Below, one piece after another: positions 30,725 to 32,738 of a stretch of 32,738 nucleotides of DNA (position 1 is its first letter; the number at the start of each line of letters is the position of its first letter). The translations under genes were made by a program, and so were the position numbers. Where the stretch lies: contig JAVBMB010000024.1 in NCBI GenBank assembly GCA_031552995.1, positions 1 to 32,738 on the forward strand. Reading direction: 5' to 3'. The DNA is from JAVBMB01 sp031552995 (GTDB lineage Bacteria; Bacillota; Clostridia; Oscillospirales; Butyricicoccaceae). The notes below the pieces were generated by a model, which worked only from the letters and a program-made list of their open reading frames with translations, was not told where the DNA came from and did not search any database.

Positions 30725-32074
30725 ATGCCGAAATACTTTGGGACAGACGGTATCCGCGGCGTCGCGGGAAGCGAGCTAGACGCCGCGCTGGCGTATCGTG
30801 CAGGTTTTGCGCTGGCGTGTATCCTCGGCGCGCCCGGCCGCAGGCCGGCCGTGTGCATCGGCAGGGATACGCGCATTTCGGGCGACATGCTCGAGTCGGC
30901 GCTTTCAAGCGGCCTTATGGCCGGCGGGGCCGACACAATCAGCCTCGGCGTCGTGCCGACTCCGGCTGTCGCGCTGCTGACGGCAAGCGATGACACCATA
31001 GACGCCGGCATCGTGATATCGGCGTCGCACAATCCGTTTTACGATAACGGCATTAAGATATTCGGCGGCTTCGGCTTCAAGCTGACCGACGAGCAGGAGG
31101 CGCAAATCGAGAGCTATATCGATTCGCCGCCTTTAGAGCTCGCCAGGACCGGCGCCGATATCGGCCGCGCGCTGCCGCGCTCGTCCGGCACGGCGCAAAA
31201 ATATGTCGACCACATCATATCCTGCGCAGGCGGGGCGCTGAGCGGCCTTCGCGCCGTAATCGACTGCGCCAACGGCGCAGCCAGTGCCACAGCGCCGCTG
31301 ATATTCAACGCGCTCGGCCTGGAGGCCGAATATATATCTGCCTCGCCCGACGGCGTCAATATCAACGCCGGATGCGGCAGCACACACATTGAAGCGCTGT
31401 CCGCCGTCGTCGCCAAGGGCGGGTACGACATCGGCATCGCGTTTGACGGCGACGCCGACCGCTGTCTGATGGTTGACGCCGCCGGCAAGCTGATTGACGG
31501 CGACATCACACTCGGCGTCATTGCGGGCGACATGCATGCCAGGGGTACGCTTCGCCGCGGCGTTGTAGGGACAATAGTGACTAATCTCGGTCTAAAATCA
31601 TATCTTGGCAGTATTGGGGTAGAGATGCCCGCCACCGCCGTGGGGGACCGTTATGTGCTGGAAGAGATGCGCCGCTCGGGCCACAATATCGGAGGCGAGC
31701 AATCGGGCCATGTCATCCTGTCCGACGCCGCGACGACAGGTGACGGCCAGCTTACCGCCGTCAGCTTTCTGCGCGTCATGAAGACAAGCGGAAGGACTGC
31801 GGCGCAGCTCGCCTCGCAGATAGAGCTTTTCCCCCAGATTACCGTCAATGTCAATGTCCCGGGCGCGCTCAAGGCCGGCATCGCGAAGTCCGCCGGCGTG
31901 CTCGCCGTCGCCGATGAGGTTGCCGCGGCATTCGGCGAGCGCGGAAGAATAATCGTCCGCCCGTCCGGAACCGAGCCGAAGGTGCGCGTCATGGTAGAGG
32001 GCCCGGATATAGAGACGGTGAAGTGCTTTGCCGAGAAGGCAGCCAATGCCATCAGACGCCAAATTGAAGCCTGA
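30725..32074 (+). CDS. glmM: Phosphoglucosamine mutase
   Basis: A 449-residue enzyme that converts glucosamine-6-phosphate to glucosamine-1-phosphate on the way to UDP-GlcNAc, peptidoglycan and teichoic acids. The phosphoserine loop is ISASHNP with Ser101, the metal loop is FDGDADR, the sugar loop is GGEQSGHVI, and the phosphate-binding loop is RPSGTEPKVRVM. The ATG follows AGGAG. It lies directly upstream of the glmS ribozyme and glmS, which makes its substrate. A TATAAT at 32079-32084 right after its stop may be a -10 for glmS, but no good -35 is seen. Confidence 0.96.
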   Translation: MPKYFGTDGIRGVAGSELDAALAYRAGFALACILGAPGRRPAVCIGRDTRISGDMLESALSSGLMAGGADTISLGVVPTPAVALLTASDDTIDAGIVISASHNPFYDNGIKIFGGFGFKLTDEQEAQIESYIDSPPLELARTGADIGRALPRSSGTAQKYVDHIISCAGGALSGLRAVIDCANGAASATAPLIFNALGLEAEYISASPDGVNINAGCGSTHIEALSAVVAKGGYDIGIAFDGDADRCLMVDAAGKLIDGDITLGVIAGDMHARGTLRRGVVGTIVTNLGLKSYLGSIGVEMPATAVGDRYVLEEMRRSGHNIGGEQSGHVILSDAATTGDGQLTAVSFLRVMKTSGRTAAQLASQIELFPQITVNVNVPGALKAGIAKSAGVLAVADEVAAAFGERGRIIVRPSGTEPKVRVMVEGPDIETVKCFAEKAANAIRRQIEA

Positions 32075-32172
32075 CAGATATAATGCCACAGCACCCGGGT
32101 GCGCCGCGCGGAACAGCCGGCGCGCCACGGTAATATAGATAGCCGGCCGCAGACGGAGAGAGGAGATGAGAC

Positions 32173-32229
32173 ATGAGCAGTGCTAACAAGCGCCGGGGCT
32201 GCAAAGCGCGCCGCGCCTCTTGCAGCTGA
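32173..32229 (+). CDS. Possible 18-codon ORF crossing the glmS ribozyme cleavage site
   Basis: An ATG with a good ribosome site (AGAGGAG, 8 bases upstream) opens an 18-residue frame, starting MSSANKRRG and ending in ASCS, that stops at 32227-32229 inside the ribozyme. Translation would run over the cleavage site and the P2 stem. It may be a chance frame; it is listed because the ribosome site is strong and the position unusual. Confidence 0.35.
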   Translation: MSSANKRRGCKARRASCS

Positions 32230-32365
32230 CGAGGTCGGAGGTTGGGTATATTACCCTAAAATCGAAATAATCGGCGGATGCCTCCCGCCTGAACCGAACA
32301 GGCGAAAGAAGGCCGGCAAATCCCCCGGGCGACCGGGGTGACAACACGGCAACATTCGGTATGAT
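32189..32365 (+). ncRNA. glmS ribozyme: glmS self-cleaving ribozyme/riboswitch
   Basis: A metabolite-dependent ribozyme in the glmS 5' UTR: with glucosamine-6-phosphate bound it cuts the mRNA, which lowers GlmS. The cleavage site is predicted between 32189 and 32190 (A before GCGCC). P2 is GCTGCAA/TTGCAGC (32198-32204 / 32220-32226). The conserved GACGAGG is at 32228-32234, P3 is GGAGG/CCTCC (32237-32241 / 32281-32285), ATCGAA is at 32261, and the conserved core GGCGGATGCCTCC is at 32273-32285. An extra hairpin GGGTA/TACCC (32244-32256) sits in the P3 arm. The 3' end is estimated from the P4-like part (CCCCC...GGGGTGAC). Recognition is by memory of the core, not by a covariance model. Confidence 0.93.
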
Positions 32366-32497
32366 ATGCAAAACATGCGCCGAAGCGCAGGTTAAACTGC
32401 GTGTCATCAAATGCGCCGCTGTCTGCGTCGCGAACATTGCCGCTACCCGCAAGGCTGCGGGCGGCTGAAATATCAACACACCAAGGAGAATAATTTT
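32366..32497 (+). other. Rest of the glmS 5' UTR
   Basis: The region between the ribozyme and glmS contains no gene. A short hairpin CCGC/GCGG is seen near 32450, and the glmS ribosome site AAGGAG lies about 9 bases before the start codon. Confidence 0.4.
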
Positions 32498-32738
32498 ATG
32501 TGCGGAATAGTAGGATATGTAGGCTCCAACCCCGTCGTGCCGATGCTGCTTCAGGGGCTGTATAAGCTGGAGTACCGCGGCTACGACTCTGCCGGCGTCG
32601 CCATAATCGAGAATGGAACGCTGCGCATCGTCAAGACAAAGGGGCGCATAAGGGCCCTCGAAGACAAACTGAACACTCATGGCGCTATAAAATCGACATG
32701 CGGCATCGGCCATACGCGCTGGGCGACACACGGCGAGC
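32498..32738 (+). CDS. glmS: Glutamine-fructose-6-phosphate aminotransferase, 3' partial
   Basis: The first 80 codons of the enzyme that makes glucosamine-6-phosphate from fructose-6-phosphate and glutamine. The N-terminal nucleophile domain begins MCGIVGYVG, with Cys2 (Cys1 after Met removal) as the glutaminase nucleophile. The family motifs LEYRGYDSAG and GIGHTRWATHG are present. The gene runs off the right edge. The ATG follows AAGGAG. Regulation by the upstream ribozyme is established for Firmicutes glmS genes. Confidence 0.97.
   Translation, partial: MCGIVGYVGSNPVVPMLLQGLYKLEYRGYDSAGVAIIENGTLRIVKTKGRIRALEDKLNTHGAIKSTCGIGHTRWATHGE

Noticed and set aside
32090..32130. Terminator between glmM and glmS
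   Set aside because: The GC-rich inverted segments (GCGCCG/CGGCGC) have no T tract, so they do not look like an intrinsic terminator.
32183..32731. 182-codon minus-strand frame at the right edge
   Set aside because: It is antisense to the glmS ribozyme and glmS, both of which are certain.

Overview
The window looks like chromosomal DNA of a GC-rich, anaerobic, Gram-positive bacterium of the class Clostridia. The supporting signs are strong GGAGG-type ribosome binding sites, AT-rich sigma-A promoters in GC-rich surroundings, a glmS self-cleaving ribozyme, a tRNA-Gln with encoded CCA, an SLH-type exported protein, a CD1247-like zinc-ribbon protein and an Etf-linked lactate dehydrogenase operon of the acetogen type. 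No plasmid, phage, insertion sequence or CRISPR array was recognised. The species is not identified.

Layout. (1) Bases 2-2833 hold the end of a peptide ABC importer: a 5'-truncated permease (oppC/dppC) and two ATPases (oppD, oppF), closed by a strong terminator. (2) Bases 2957-5558 hold a D-aminoacylase-type amidohydrolase and a divergent TetR regulator, separated by interlocking divergent promoters and a perfect palindrome. (3) Bases 5618-7784 hold a small nucleoside deoxyribosyltransferase-like gene and rsgA. The rsgA gene sits behind a leader of about 310 nt with a consensus promoter, a 9-codon ORF and two terminator-like hairpins. (4) Bases 7970-8602 hold a C39-like cysteine peptidase. 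(5) Bases 8672-13908, minus strand, hold etfB-etfA-glcD-larA-HD, a flavin-based lactate oxidation and racemisation operon. (6) A tRNA-Gln(CTG) at 14278-14351 lies divergent to the polA-rimI-tsaD operon (14546-18694). (7) Bases 18695-20734 contain a cluster of degenerate DnaA-box-like sequences, an SLH-type exported protein and a tiny Cys/Gly-rich membrane protein. (8) Bases 20736-21509, minus strand, encode a GH18-like protein. (9) Bases 21737-25479 hold yqeG-like phosphatase, Nfo-like TIM barrel, Xaa-Pro peptidase, efp and the CD1247-like gene. (10) Bases 25624-32738 hold a long colinear run: cdd, mnmA, tcdA, a split chromate-transporter pair, ruvA, ruvB, glmM, the glmS ribozyme and the start of glmS.

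How the genes work together. The lactate operon encodes an electron-transferring flavoprotein (EtfAB), an FAD lactate dehydrogenase and a LarA-type racemase, so both lactate enantiomers could be oxidised with flavin-based electron confurcation as described for Acetobacterium woodii. GlmM and GlmS are consecutive steps towards UDP-GlcNAc, and the ribozyme gives feedback by glucosamine-6-phosphate. PolA and RuvAB serve DNA repair. MnmA, TcdA, TsaD and the tRNA gene serve tRNA function, and EF-P and RsgA serve the ribosome.

The most unusual points are the rsgA attenuator-like leader, the apparent loss of the first ferredoxin motif of EtfA behind an in-frame stop, a small ORF running across the glmS ribozyme cleavage site, and the symmetric divergent promoter/operator of the TetR-aminoacylase pair.
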